Assembly (NCBI GenBank): GCA_017421145.1
Contig: JAFOTA010000175.1
Coordinates: 1 to 16,634, forward strand
DNA: 16,634 nt
Origin: Treponema sp.
GTDB taxonomy: Bacteria; Spirochaetota; Spirochaetia; Treponematales; Treponemataceae
Reading direction: 5' to 3'
Under the pieces are notes generated by a model. It was not told the DNA's origin and did not search any database. It saw only the letters and a program-made list of their open reading frames with translations. The position numbers were made by a program, and so were the translations under genes. Shown here one piece after another: positions 1 through 6,797 of the stretch (the stretch's first letter is position 1; every line of letters starts with the position of its first letter).

Positions 1-374
1 ACACGGAAAGAGCCGAACAAATCGATGTTGATTTCATTGTAGAACTGGTCATCCGTTATGTCCTCGGCAGGAGCGACCGCACCAGTACCAGCGTTGTTGA
101 TTACAATGTCGATGCGCCCGAACTTTGCAAGCACTTCATCAACAGCGGAATCAACTTTTGCAGTGTCGGTAATGTCGCACTGGATTGCAAGAGTTTCGAC
201 ACCAAACTCCTTTTTGATTTCATCCGCGACCGCATCTATTTTTTCCTTGCGGCGGGCAATTGCAACAATCTTTGCGCCCTGGTTTGCGAGAGCCTTTGCC
301 ATCTGCACACCAAGACCTGTTGAACAACCTGTGACGACAGCAACCTGTCCCTTCAAATCAAAATATGACTTCAT
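1..374 (-). CDS. Short-chain dehydrogenase/reductase (SDR), N-terminal part, runs off the window
   Basis: This is the first ~124 residues of a cytosolic NAD(P)-dependent oxidoreductase of the classical SDR family. The dinucleotide-binding motif TGCSTGLG is at residues 15-22, the acidic CDITD turn near 66-70, and NNAG at 93-96; the catalytic Ser/Tyr/Lys lie beyond the window edge and cannot be checked. Arg41-Arg42 after the second strand favours NADP(H). The start MKSYFDLKGQ has a GAGGTG ribosome site just upstream and a promoter at 400-428, so the gene is transcribed separately from the nitroreductase gene 80 bases upstream. It resembles gluconate 5-dehydrogenase and 3-oxoacyl-ACP reductase-like members, but the substrate cannot be told from this part. 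Family call is secure; function is open. Confidence 0.9.
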   Translation of the reverse strand, partial: MKSYFDLKGQVAVVTGCSTGLGVQMAKALANQGAKIVAIARRKEKIDAVADEIKKEFGVETLAIQCDITDTAKVDSAVDEVLAKFGRIDIVINNAGTGAVAPAEDITDDQFYNEINIDLFGSFR

Positions 375-399
375 AAAACACCTCATTGAATTTGAAAGG

Positions 400-428
400 A
401 TTATATCATAAAACAAAAAGCATGTGTA
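400..428 (-). promoter_or_regulatory. Sigma-70-type promoter of the SDR gene
   Basis: On the minus strand, TACACA (428-423) is followed by a 17-base spacer and a perfect TATAAT (405-400). The predicted start point near 393 leaves a leader of about 19 bases containing GAGGTG before the ATG at 374. Confidence 0.7.
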
Positions 429-454
429 GTTAAAGAAAGCTAACCAAAATCCGC

Positions 455-982
455 CTACTCAGCCCAGAACACCCTTCCTTCTTTTCTTGGCGCAGGTTCC
501 GGTAAATCACCTTCCATGTAGCCGACCGCACAATGGCCTATTCCTTCCCATTCATCAGCAATGCCGAGCGACTTCAGGATTTCTTTTCCTTCATCAGATT
601 CGAATTCTTCTTTTGCCCTGTGGATCCAGATGCTTCCCAATCCGAGCGAATATGAGGCAAGCATGAGGTTTCCCATGACAAGGCTTCCGTCGTAGACTTT
701 ATTGTTCCAGTCTTTTTTTGCAAGAACGATCAAAATGACGGGCGCACCATAAAACGGATCAAAATCATCCTGCCAGCCGCCTATCTTGCAGTTCATCTTT
801 GAAATCTTGTCGCGCAGATTTTTTTCGGTCACGGCAATCACGGCAGTTTCCTGAGCGCCTCGTGCATTCGCTGCATACAATCCTGCGTCGATTATTTCTT
901 TCAACAGCTCTTTCGGCACTGCATCGCATTTGAATTTCCTGATGCTGCGCCTTTTTTTCATTGCATCGATAATTTCATTCAT
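455..982 (-). CDS. Nitroreductase-family FMN oxidoreductase
   Basis: A 175-residue flavoprotein of the nitroreductase superfamily: small cytosolic FMN enzymes, usually dimeric, that reduce nitro, quinone or related substrates with NAD(P)H. The N-terminal RRSIRKF (residues 11-17) is the typical FMN-phosphate-binding signature; GSIWIHRAKE (116-125) and the closing GYMEGDLPEPAPRKEGRV segment (154-171) are also characteristic. Length is normal for the compact subgroup. I chose the ATG at 982 rather than an in-frame TTG at 994 because the TTG lies inside the GGAGGG ribosome site. It begins 12 bases after the stop of the HD-GYP gene and is probably co-transcribed with it. The physiological substrate is unknown. 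Confidence 0.88.
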   Translation of the reverse strand: MNEIIDAMKKRRSIRKFKCDAVPKELLKEIIDAGLYAANARGAQETAVIAVTEKNLRDKISKMNCKIGGWQDDFDPFYGAPVILIVLAKKDWNNKVYDGSLVMGNLMLASYSLGLGSIWIHRAKEEFESDEGKEILKSLGIADEWEGIGHCAVGYMEGDLPEPAPRKEGRVFWAE

Positions 983-994
983 AATTCCCTCCAA

Positions 995-2755
995 TCAGCT
1001 TTTCGTCAGTATCTGGAACGTCTGGTCATAAAGTTCCTTCAATTTTTTGTTTGCATTTTTGAACGCCTCGACGACATAAGGATCAAAGCGCCGTCCGCTG
1101 TATTCTTCGATGATTCCGCATGCTTCGTCAAAATGATATTTGTTCCTTGATGCATGCCGGGCAGAAATACCGTCAAAGACATCCGCAACCGCAATAATCC
1201 TTGCAGAAAGAGGTATCTCCTCTCCCATAAGCCCGTTCGGATGACCGTTCCCGTTCCACCATTCATGATGATAATACGTGACTTCGCGTGCAAGCTTATA
1301 GAACATATCATCGTTGTTGTTCACGATAAGCCGGTCAACTATCTGCATTCCCAAAATCGTATGCGACTTGATGATTTTTATTTCATCATCGGTGTAAACG
1401 GTCTTCTTTAAAATTTCTTCCGGGAGCAGGGCCTTTCCTATGTCGTGGATCGGAGCGACCTGACCAAGAGTTTCCATGTATGAATCAGTCAGGATGTCGG
1501 CGTAATAACCAAGACGGCGGAGTTCAAGCGCAATCACGAAAGTATAGTTGCTCGTTCGCTGCATGTGTGATGCAGTTGACGGAGATCGGTCCGAAACAAA
1601 CTGGAGTGCGCCGGAAACAAGCTTGTCACGCATACCGACGGCATTGTTCCTGAATGCACGGAGATTTGCCGTAAGAGCGATGTTCTGTTTTTCAATGAAG
1701 CTGTTGTGTTCCTGCCGTTCAGTCACATCGTACAGCGTGATGATATATCCCAGGTGATTTTTTGCATTTCCCATTCTGTGCAGATCATGCTCATAAATCT
1801 GGTTTCCTATCCTGAGTATGGATTCATCAAGGACAAGATTTTCATGAAGCGGCGGAGTGATTATGTTCTGAAGCTCAATGCATGCCTTTACGCGCTGATA
1901 TGTGTTGTCGTCCAGTTTTTTGTATTCAGGGAACAATACTTTCGCAGCCTTGTTTGCATAGCGCACGAAAAATCTGTTGTCGATTATGAACATCGGATTT
2001 CCCGTAGCATTGAAAACGTCAAACCGGGAAACGTCGTACAAGTTTGAGAACTTTCTCCTCGCTATGGAAATGGTACATATTATTGCACCTATCATGCATG
2101 CAGCCGGAACCACAGGGATGGAATACTTATACCACTCGAAAATCAGGTCGCAAAGAATCAGTATCTGGACGATAAAGGCGTTGTAGAAAAACCTGTGCCG
2201 CAGCTTGTAGTGATGGTAGTTTGCAATAAGGGTTGCCTTTATAAAAACAATGAGCTGGAACAAGAGAAAAAGAACCACTGCACCGTAATAGACAATCCTG
2301 TAGGTATTGAACCCTATGTCCATGAACAGCGCTCCGTTAACCTCCTCAATGGAAACGTCAGCGTAGAACCAGCCGAACACAGACTTTCCTTCCGGTCTTG
2401 CCCCGAAAACAGGGAAGAACATGATCAGAAGGAAAACCATCAGAAGTATATTGACGGGCTGCTTGAGATCTTCGTTATAAACCTGGCAGAAAGTGATGAA
2501 AAGCGTGACGGCCAGAAGCAGGGCTTCCACATGCTGGATTTTAAGTCCGAGAGAAAGTGCCTGAGGTGTATAGCCCATGTAATGAAGCACTTCTGCAAGA
2601 GAATAAATCAGCGTTCCATTCAGCGCGGAAGTCAAATATTTTTTTGCTTCGGTTGCACGTCCTGCCGAAAAAGACAAGACCGCCAAAAGCTGAACGGCAA
2701 CAGAAACCCATAGCACAACAAGATATGTGCTGTTTACCGTACCGACCTGTTCCAT
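995..2755 (-). CDS. Membrane PAS / HD-GYP domain protein, probable c-di-GMP phosphodiesterase
   Basis: 586 residues. The first ~235 residues hold about seven hydrophobic segments and resemble the 7TM sensor region at the N-terminus of some histidine kinases. A PAS-like domain follows (about 248-346, from NPMFIIDN to LYDVTER), then an HD-GYP domain (about 375-580). Metal-ligand positions are filled: H398, H437-D438 in HDIGK, H465, H496-H497 and D525. The GYP signature reads GHP (504-506) in GNGHPNGL, so the Tyr is replaced. HD-GYP enzymes hydrolyse c-di-GMP, so this is a likely membrane sensor lowering c-di-GMP. The ATG at 2755 has AAGGGG seven bases upstream. It lies 26 bases after the lipoprotein gene and 12 before the nitroreductase, with no terminator seen, suggesting an operon. 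Confidence 0.9.
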   Translation of the reverse strand: MEQVGTVNSTYLVVLWVSVAVQLLAVLSFSAGRATEAKKYLTSALNGTLIYSLAEVLHYMGYTPQALSLGLKIQHVEALLLAVTLFITFCQVYNEDLKQPVNILLMVFLLIMFFPVFGARPEGKSVFGWFYADVSIEEVNGALFMDIGFNTYRIVYYGAVVLFLLFQLIVFIKATLIANYHHYKLRHRFFYNAFIVQILILCDLIFEWYKYSIPVVPAACMIGAIICTISIARRKFSNLYDVSRFDVFNATGNPMFIIDNRFFVRYANKAAKVLFPEYKKLDDNTYQRVKACIELQNIITPPLHENLVLDESILRIGNQIYEHDLHRMGNAKNHLGYIITLYDVTERQEHNSFIEKQNIALTANLRAFRNNAVGMRDKLVSGALQFVSDRSPSTASHMQRTSNYTFVIALELRRLGYYADILTDSYMETLGQVAPIHDIGKALLPEEILKKTVYTDDEIKIIKSHTILGMQIVDRLIVNNNDDMFYKLAREVTYYHHEWWNGNGHPNGLMGEEIPLSARIIAVADVFDGISARHASRNKYHFDEACGIIEEYSGRRFDPYVVEAFKNANKKLKELYDQTFQILTKS

Positions 2756-2781
2756 AACATTCCCCTTATTGATGCCCCAAA

Positions 2782-3249
2782 CTATTTGTAGATTGCGTAA
2801 ATCGCAGTGTAATTATACACCGCCATGCTCAGAAGCGACTTGATTATCGCTGAATTCGATGAGAAATCCAATGTAAAACCTGAACCGTCAGCCTTCGTGT
2901 TGAACGTCAGGGTGCATTTTTTTCCGTATCCGGTTTCAATCGCGGATTTGATTCCGTTGCAGTAGCCCGTGTAGGTCATGACCGGAGTCACCGAGCTGAT
3001 TGACGGGGTTCCTGTGTAGGTCATGGTCACCACGCCGTTGTAATTTGAATCGAGTGCCTTGAATCCAAGGACGGCCGCGCTTGCATAAAGGTCATTTTCA
3101 GGAGCGTTCACATACATTTTTACGGTCACGCTTGAAGATGACGATGATGAAGAGGATGAGCCTGAAGAGCTTAGTCCGAGCGAAAGGCAGCTTGAAAAAC
3201 CGACCGCCAGTGCAGCTGCAAGTCCTATTATAAAAGCAAATTTTTTCAT
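2782..3249 (-). CDS. Small lipoprotein with polyserine tether, function unknown
   Basis: 155 residues. MKKFAFIIGLAAALAVGFSSC is a signal peptide ending in a relaxed spirochaete-type lipobox (FSS-C21), so the mature protein should be acylated at Cys21 and anchored in a membrane. Residues 27-40 are almost pure serine (one Gly, then ten Ser in a row), encoded by mixed TCN codons, and probably form a flexible tether. The folded part (~41-155) matches no family I recognise; it contains MTYTG twice (77-81 and 91-95) and two Cys (97 and 112). The start is the ATG at 3249 with AAGGAG upstream; extending further upstream would run through the promoter. It is the first gene of a likely operon with the HD-GYP and nitroreductase genes. 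Confidence 0.82.
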   Translation of the reverse strand: MKKFAFIIGLAAALAVGFSSCLSLGLSSSGSSSSSSSSSSVTVKMYVNAPENDLYASAAVLGFKALDSNYNGVVTMTYTGTPSISSVTPVMTYTGYCNGIKSAIETGYGKKCTLTFNTKADGSGFTLDFSSNSAIIKSLLSMAVYNYTAIYAIYK

Positions 3250-3269
3250 TCTGAATCTCCTTAATGAAC

Positions 3270-3279
3270 GGTTGCAACC
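3270..3279. promoter_or_regulatory. Perfect palindrome at the lipoprotein gene's predicted start point
   Basis: GGTTGCAACC is a perfect 10-base palindrome lying just after the -10 element (3285-3280) and before the ribosome site of the lipoprotein gene, where a repressor would block transcription. The 8-base core GTTGCAAC recurs at 15181-15188. Operator function is inferred. Confidence 0.35.
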
Positions 3280-3308
3280 ATTATACCACCAAAACCGCCG
3301 ATTTTCCA
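3280..3308 (-). promoter_or_regulatory. Sigma-70-type promoter of the lipoprotein/HD-GYP/nitroreductase operon
   Basis: Minus strand TGGAAA (3308-3303), 17-base spacer, perfect TATAAT (3285-3280). The predicted start near 3273 gives a leader of about 24 bases holding AAGGAG. No other convincing promoter is seen before the HD-GYP or nitroreductase genes. Confidence 0.72.
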
Positions 3309-3421
3309 CCAAATAATAAAAAAACATTGAAACCGCCGTTCCAGCGTGATTTTCTCAACTTTGCCGATTTTTTTCCGCCCTGCCGTATGTGATTTTGGAC
3401 TAAAAATGCCGAAATCTTCAA

Positions 3422-3450
3422 TAGACAATTTTATTTTGTGAGTGTATAAT
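3422..3450 (+). promoter_or_regulatory. Strong sigma-70-type promoter of cheR, predicted leaderless
   Basis: TAGACA (3422-3427), a 17-base spacer and perfect TATAAT (3445-3450). Only six bases separate the -10 from the ATG at 3457, so transcription should begin at or within a base or two of the start codon. No Shine-Dalgarno-like sequence is present. It faces away from the lipoprotein promoter. Confidence 0.75.
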
Positions 3451-3456
3451 CTAACT

Positions 3457-4275
3457 ATGGCTGATTTGCTTAACGATTTGCAGTTCGATAAGTTCCGTAA
3501 ACTTATCTATGACTCATCAGGAATAACGTTCTCGGAAAACAACCGTTCGATTCTGGACAGCCGTCTGAAAGACCGTCTTAGGGAAGAAAAGCTTGTAAAC
3601 GTCGATGATTACTACAACCGGGTCATTTCCGACCAGACTGAATTCAAGGCTTTCCTTGACAGCGTAACCACGAACCTCACGCGCTTCTTCAGAAATCAGC
3701 CGCATTTCGATGCCTTGATAAACTACGTGATTCCGCACGTCATCGAGCAGAAAAAGAAAACCGGCGAAACTAAAATCAAGATATGGAGCGCAGGATGCTC
3801 TACCGGCGAAGAACCCTACACCATTGCCATGCTACTGAAAGACAAGCTTCCCGCACCCTATACATTTGACATTATTGCTTCCGACATTTCGCTCAAATCA
3901 CTTATGGTAGGCCAGCAGGGATTTTATCCTGATTCAAGGATGACCGGAGTCCCAGACGCATATCTCGGAAGATTTTTCACAAAAAGCGAAAAAGGATATC
4001 AAATCAAGCCGGAAATCATGAATTCCGTACGCTTTGACTACCATAACCTCCGCAACGACAGCGGCACGCGAAATCTGGACATAGTTTTCTGCCGCAACGT
4101 TCTGATTTATTTTGATGAGCCTGCACAGAAAGCCACGATAGACAGATTCTACAACGCAATGGCAAAGCAGTCATATCTGTTCATCGGGCACTCGGAAAGC
4201 CTTTTCGGAATGGACACAAAATTCCAGTTCCTCAAGACCGAGTGGGCATGCCTTTATCAGAAAAACGAAAATTAA
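3457..4275 (+). CDS. cheR: Chemotaxis protein methyltransferase CheR
   Basis: 272 residues. CheR transfers methyl groups from S-adenosylmethionine to glutamates of membrane chemoreceptors, the adaptation arm of chemotaxis. The N-terminal helical domain covers about 1-75, with the conserved TTNLTRFFRN at 71-80. The SAM-binding loop SAGCSTGEEPYTIAM is at 111-125, FCRNVLIYFD at 211-220 and GHSESLF at 244-250. Length is normal and no TPR extension is present. I chose ATG 3457 over an in-frame GTG at 3442 because the GTG overlaps the -10 TATAAT and would not be transcribed. It is followed 22 bases later by cheB, its enzymatic opposite, so the two form one unit; no other che gene is nearby. Confidence 0.96.
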   Translation: MADLLNDLQFDKFRKLIYDSSGITFSENNRSILDSRLKDRLREEKLVNVDDYYNRVISDQTEFKAFLDSVTTNLTRFFRNQPHFDALINYVIPHVIEQKKKTGETKIKIWSAGCSTGEEPYTIAMLLKDKLPAPYTFDIIASDISLKSLMVGQQGFYPDSRMTGVPDAYLGRFFTKSEKGYQIKPEIMNSVRFDYHNLRNDSGTRNLDIVFCRNVLIYFDEPAQKATIDRFYNAMAKQSYLFIGHSESLFGMDTKFQFLKTEWACLYQKNEN

Positions 4276-4297
4276 AAAAAGTATTGGAGAACAGTTT

Positions 4298-5506
4298 ATG
4301 GATGATATATCAGTTTTAGTCTGCGATGATTCCGCATTAATGAGAAACCTCATATCAAGGATAGTCAACGGTACGGAAGGAATGTCAACCGTCGGCACCG
4401 CAATGAACGGAAAATTCTGCCTTCAGAAAATCCCGACCCTAAAACCTGATGTAATCCTCCTGGACATTGAAATGCCCGAAATGAACGGTATTCAGTTCCT
4501 TGAAGAAAGAAAGCTCCAGGGAATAGACGTACCGGTCATCGTATTGTCTTCAATCGCAGTAAAAGGCGCATCCGTAACGATGAAATGCCTTGAACTTGGT
4601 GCAAGTGACTTCATCACAAAGCCGAACGGCGCAATTTCAACCAACATCGCGCAGGTGGCCAATAGAATAATAGAAAACATCGCTTCCTACGGCGGGCGCT
4701 ATGCAAGGAGAAAGGGAAAGGACATAGCCCAGTTCGATTTCTTCATGCATCAGGCAAAAATGAAGGAAGTGGAGGCCATTTCCAAAAAAGAGGGCGTAGA
4801 GAACAAAATAAAGCCGATTTCATCAAGCGGTGAAAAAAAAGAGTCTTTTACCACTTTCCAGCCTTCATTATGGAAGCCTTCAGCACCGAAAGAGCCTGCC
4901 GTAATAACCCCTGTCAGGAATCCCGGCCGTGTGGATGTAGTTGCAATCGGTATTTCCACCGGAGGCCCCAATGCGCTGAGGGAAGTGTTTGCGTCGATTC
5001 CAGAAAAATTCCCCAAGCCGATACTCGTCGTACAGCACATGCCGGCAGGATTCACCAAGGAATTCGCATCAAGCCTTGACAGGATATGCCCATTGCATGT
5101 AAAGGAAGCGGAAGACGGAGACCTCATTCATCCTGGACAGATTTACATCGCTCCGGGAGACTACCATATAGTCGTGGAAAAATCCTCTCTTTGCAACGTG
5201 ATCCATCTGGACAAAGGTGATCCCCGCAACGGACACAGACCGTCTGCTGACGTTCTGTTTGAATCTGTCGCAAAAATCTACCAGAACCGTGCATTGGGCG
5301 TAATCATGACCGGAATGGGAAGGGACGGTGCCGTTCAGCTTGCAGAAATGCGCAGGCAAGGTGCATGGACTTTGGGTCAGGATGAAAAATCTTCCATTGT
5401 CTACGGAATGCCCAGGGTCGCATATGAAATGGGCGGAGTACAAAAGCAGGTTCCCCTTGAAAAGATGGCAGATGAAATCGTCAGGGTCGTAAAAGAAAAT
5501 TCCTAG
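4298..5506 (+). CDS. cheB: Chemotaxis response regulator protein-glutamate methylesterase CheB
   Basis: 402 residues. CheB removes receptor methyl groups (and deamidates glutamines) when phosphorylated by CheA. The receiver domain occupies ~1-120 with acidic pocket D10-D11, phospho-acceptor D56 in LLDIEMPEMNG, S84/S85 and K108. A linker of about 80 residues (130-210), longer than in enteric CheB, leads to the methylesterase domain with catalytic S220 (GISTGGP), H247 (QHMPAGFT) and D343 (MGRDG); the S-H-D spacing matches the enteric enzyme closely. The start has GGAG upstream. It is co-transcribed with cheR. The isolated cheRB pairing away from cheA/cheW/cheY is, as I recall, also seen in Treponema pallidum. 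Confidence 0.96.
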   Translation: MDDISVLVCDDSALMRNLISRIVNGTEGMSTVGTAMNGKFCLQKIPTLKPDVILLDIEMPEMNGIQFLEERKLQGIDVPVIVLSSIAVKGASVTMKCLELGASDFITKPNGAISTNIAQVANRIIENIASYGGRYARRKGKDIAQFDFFMHQAKMKEVEAISKKEGVENKIKPISSSGEKKESFTTFQPSLWKPSAPKEPAVITPVRNPGRVDVVAIGISTGGPNALREVFASIPEKFPKPILVVQHMPAGFTKEFASSLDRICPLHVKEAEDGDLIHPGQIYIAPGDYHIVVEKSSLCNVIHLDKGDPRNGHRPSADVLFESVAKIYQNRALGVIMTGMGRDGAVQLAEMRRQGAWTLGQDEKSSIVYGMPRVAYEMGGVQKQVPLEKMADEIVRVVKENS

Positions 5507-5562
5507 CCTGCCCTGCCATCCGTAATTCAGAGCCAAAATACCAAATCATCGAAAGATTCTTA

Positions 5563-5589
5563 TTGACAAAGCAAAATTTATGCTATATC
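5563..5589 (+). promoter_or_regulatory. Probable promoter of cysK
   Basis: A perfect -35 TTGACA (5563-5568) is followed by TGCTATATC at 5581-5589, an extended -10 with a short 15-base spacer; the alternative TATCCT (5586-5591) gives 17 bases. The leader to the ATG at 5647 is about 50 bases, rich in A/T, and contains AGTAGGTTAATAAGG, which could hold an operator but matches no site I know. Confidence 0.55.
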
Positions 5590-5646
5590 CTAAAAACATA
5601 GTAAATCAGTAGGTTAATAAGGTTTTCATTACTTTGGAGGTAAAAA

Positions 5647-6579
5647 ATGGCTAAGATAGCAAAGAAAATCACGGATCTTGTCGGGCACACGCCTTTGCTT
5701 GAACTTTCCAACCTGGAAAAGAAGCTTGGACTCAAAGCACGCGTTCTGGCAAAGCTTGAATATTTCAATCCGGCAGGAAGCGTAAAGGACAGGATTGCAA
5801 AGGCAATGATAGACGATGCCCTCGCAACCGGAAAGCTTACGAAAGACTCAACTATCATCGAACCGACTTCTGGAAACACAGGTATCGGACTTGCATCAGT
5901 CGCGGCAAGCTACGGAATCAAAATCATCCTTACCATGCCGGAAACCATGTCCGTTGAACGCCGCAATCTCCTCAAGGCATACGGAGCGGAAGTCGTTCTT
6001 ACGGAAGGTCTCAAGGGAATGAAGGGAGCAATTGCAAAGGCAGAAGAGCTTGCAAAAGAAATCCCGAACAGCTTTATTCCAGGACAGTTTGAAAACCCGG
6101 TGAACCCGAAAACGCACAGCGAAACAACAGGTCCGGAAATCTGGGATGACACGGACGGAAACATCGATGCTTTCATTGCAGGAGTCGGAACAGGCGGAAC
6201 CCTCAGCGGCGTAGGACAGTTCCTCAAGTCAAAGAAGCCTTCGATAAAGATTTTTGCAGTAGAGCCGGCGACCTCACCCGTACTCTCAAAAGGAACCGCA
6301 GGACCGCACAAAATCCAGGGAATCGGAGCAGGATTCATCCCGAACACGCTGGACACAAAAATCTATGACGAAATAATCACCGTTGAAAACGAAGTTTCTT
6401 TCGAGACAGGAAAGCAGCTCGGAAAAACAGAAGGATTCCTCACCGGCATTTCTTCAGGAGCCGCACTCTGGGCTGCATTGGAAGTGGCAAAGAGACCGGA
6501 ATTCGAAGGAAAGACCATCGTCGTACTTCTCCCGGATTCAGGAGACCGCTATCTTTCAACTGCACTCTTCAACGACTAA
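5647..6579 (+). CDS. cysK: Cysteine synthase A (O-acetylserine sulfhydrylase)
   Basis: 310 residues, a PLP-dependent enzyme making L-cysteine from O-acetylserine and sulfide in the cytosol. The PLP lysine is K47 in NPAGSVKDR; the substrate loop TSGNTG is at 74-79, the phosphate-binding GTGGT at 181-185, and the CysK-type [15 protein letters not shown] follows near 220-235. The C-terminal [10 protein letters not shown] is intact. Length and motifs favour CysK over CysM or cystathionine beta-synthase. A strong TTTGGAGGT ribosome site precedes the ATG. It stands alone with its own promoter and no sulfate-assimilation genes beside it, which suggests use of sulfide directly, though serine acetyltransferase may lie elsewhere. 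Confidence 0.95.
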   Translation: MAKIAKKITDLVGHTPLLELSNLEKKLGLKARVLAKLEYFNPAGSVKDRIAKAMIDDALATGKLTKDSTIIEPTSGNTGIGLASVAASYGIKIILTMPETMSVERRNLLKAYGAEVVLTEGLKGMKGAIAKAEELAKEIPNSFIPGQFENPVNPKTHSETTGPEIWDDTDGNIDAFIAGVGTGGTLSGVGQFLKSKKPSIKIFAVEPATSPVLSKGTAGPHKIQGIGAGFIPNTLDTKIYDEIITVENEVSFETGKQLGKTEGFLTGISSGAALWAALEVAKRPEFEGKTIVVLLPDSGDRYLSTALFND

Positions 6580-6603
6580 AAAACGTCAGCCGCCAGACTG
6601 GAC

Positions 6604-6657
6604 GCGGGATTAAAAGCATGAAAAGCGCATGTACGCCGGAAGTGTTTTTAACCCCGC
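6604..6657 (+). terminator. Imperfect long hairpin after cysK, possible terminator
   Basis: GCGGGATTAAAA (6604-6615) can pair with TTTTAACCCCGC (6646-6657) with one mismatch; the 30-base loop contains a smaller GCG/CGC stem. Only a short ATTTTC follows, so termination would be weak or factor-assisted. The rest of the 218-base gap to the next gene shows nothing convincing apart from a weak promoter-like TTGCCG...GATAAA at 6751-6779. Confidence 0.35.
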
Positions 6658-6797
6658 ATTTTCAAAATCATCCGTAACACAATCTACCGAACCTTGTTTA
6701 TTTCTTAGAAAAGCAGGCTTGAACCAAAGAAACCGAGGTTTTCAAAAGGCTTGCCGAACACGTCGATTTTTCCGATAAATGAGCGAGGTACTTTACT

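Noticed and set aside
2195..2713. A 172-codon open frame on the plus strand opposite the HD-GYP gene's membrane region
   Set aside because: It is a shadow of the real gene; the product is charged and low-complexity and there is no ribosome site.
3120..3180. Serine-codon tract as a simple-sequence repeat or phase-variation element
   Set aside because: The codons are mixed TCN/AGC without a uniform repeat unit, so slipped-strand variation is unlikely.
5069..5536. A 155-codon open frame on the minus strand opposite cheB
   Set aside because: It is antisense to the CheB methylesterase domain with intact catalytic residues; no evidence of coding.
5596..5640. cysK leader as a riboswitch or T-box
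   Set aside because: The leader is only about 50 bases, A/T-rich, with no stable stem or T-box sequence.
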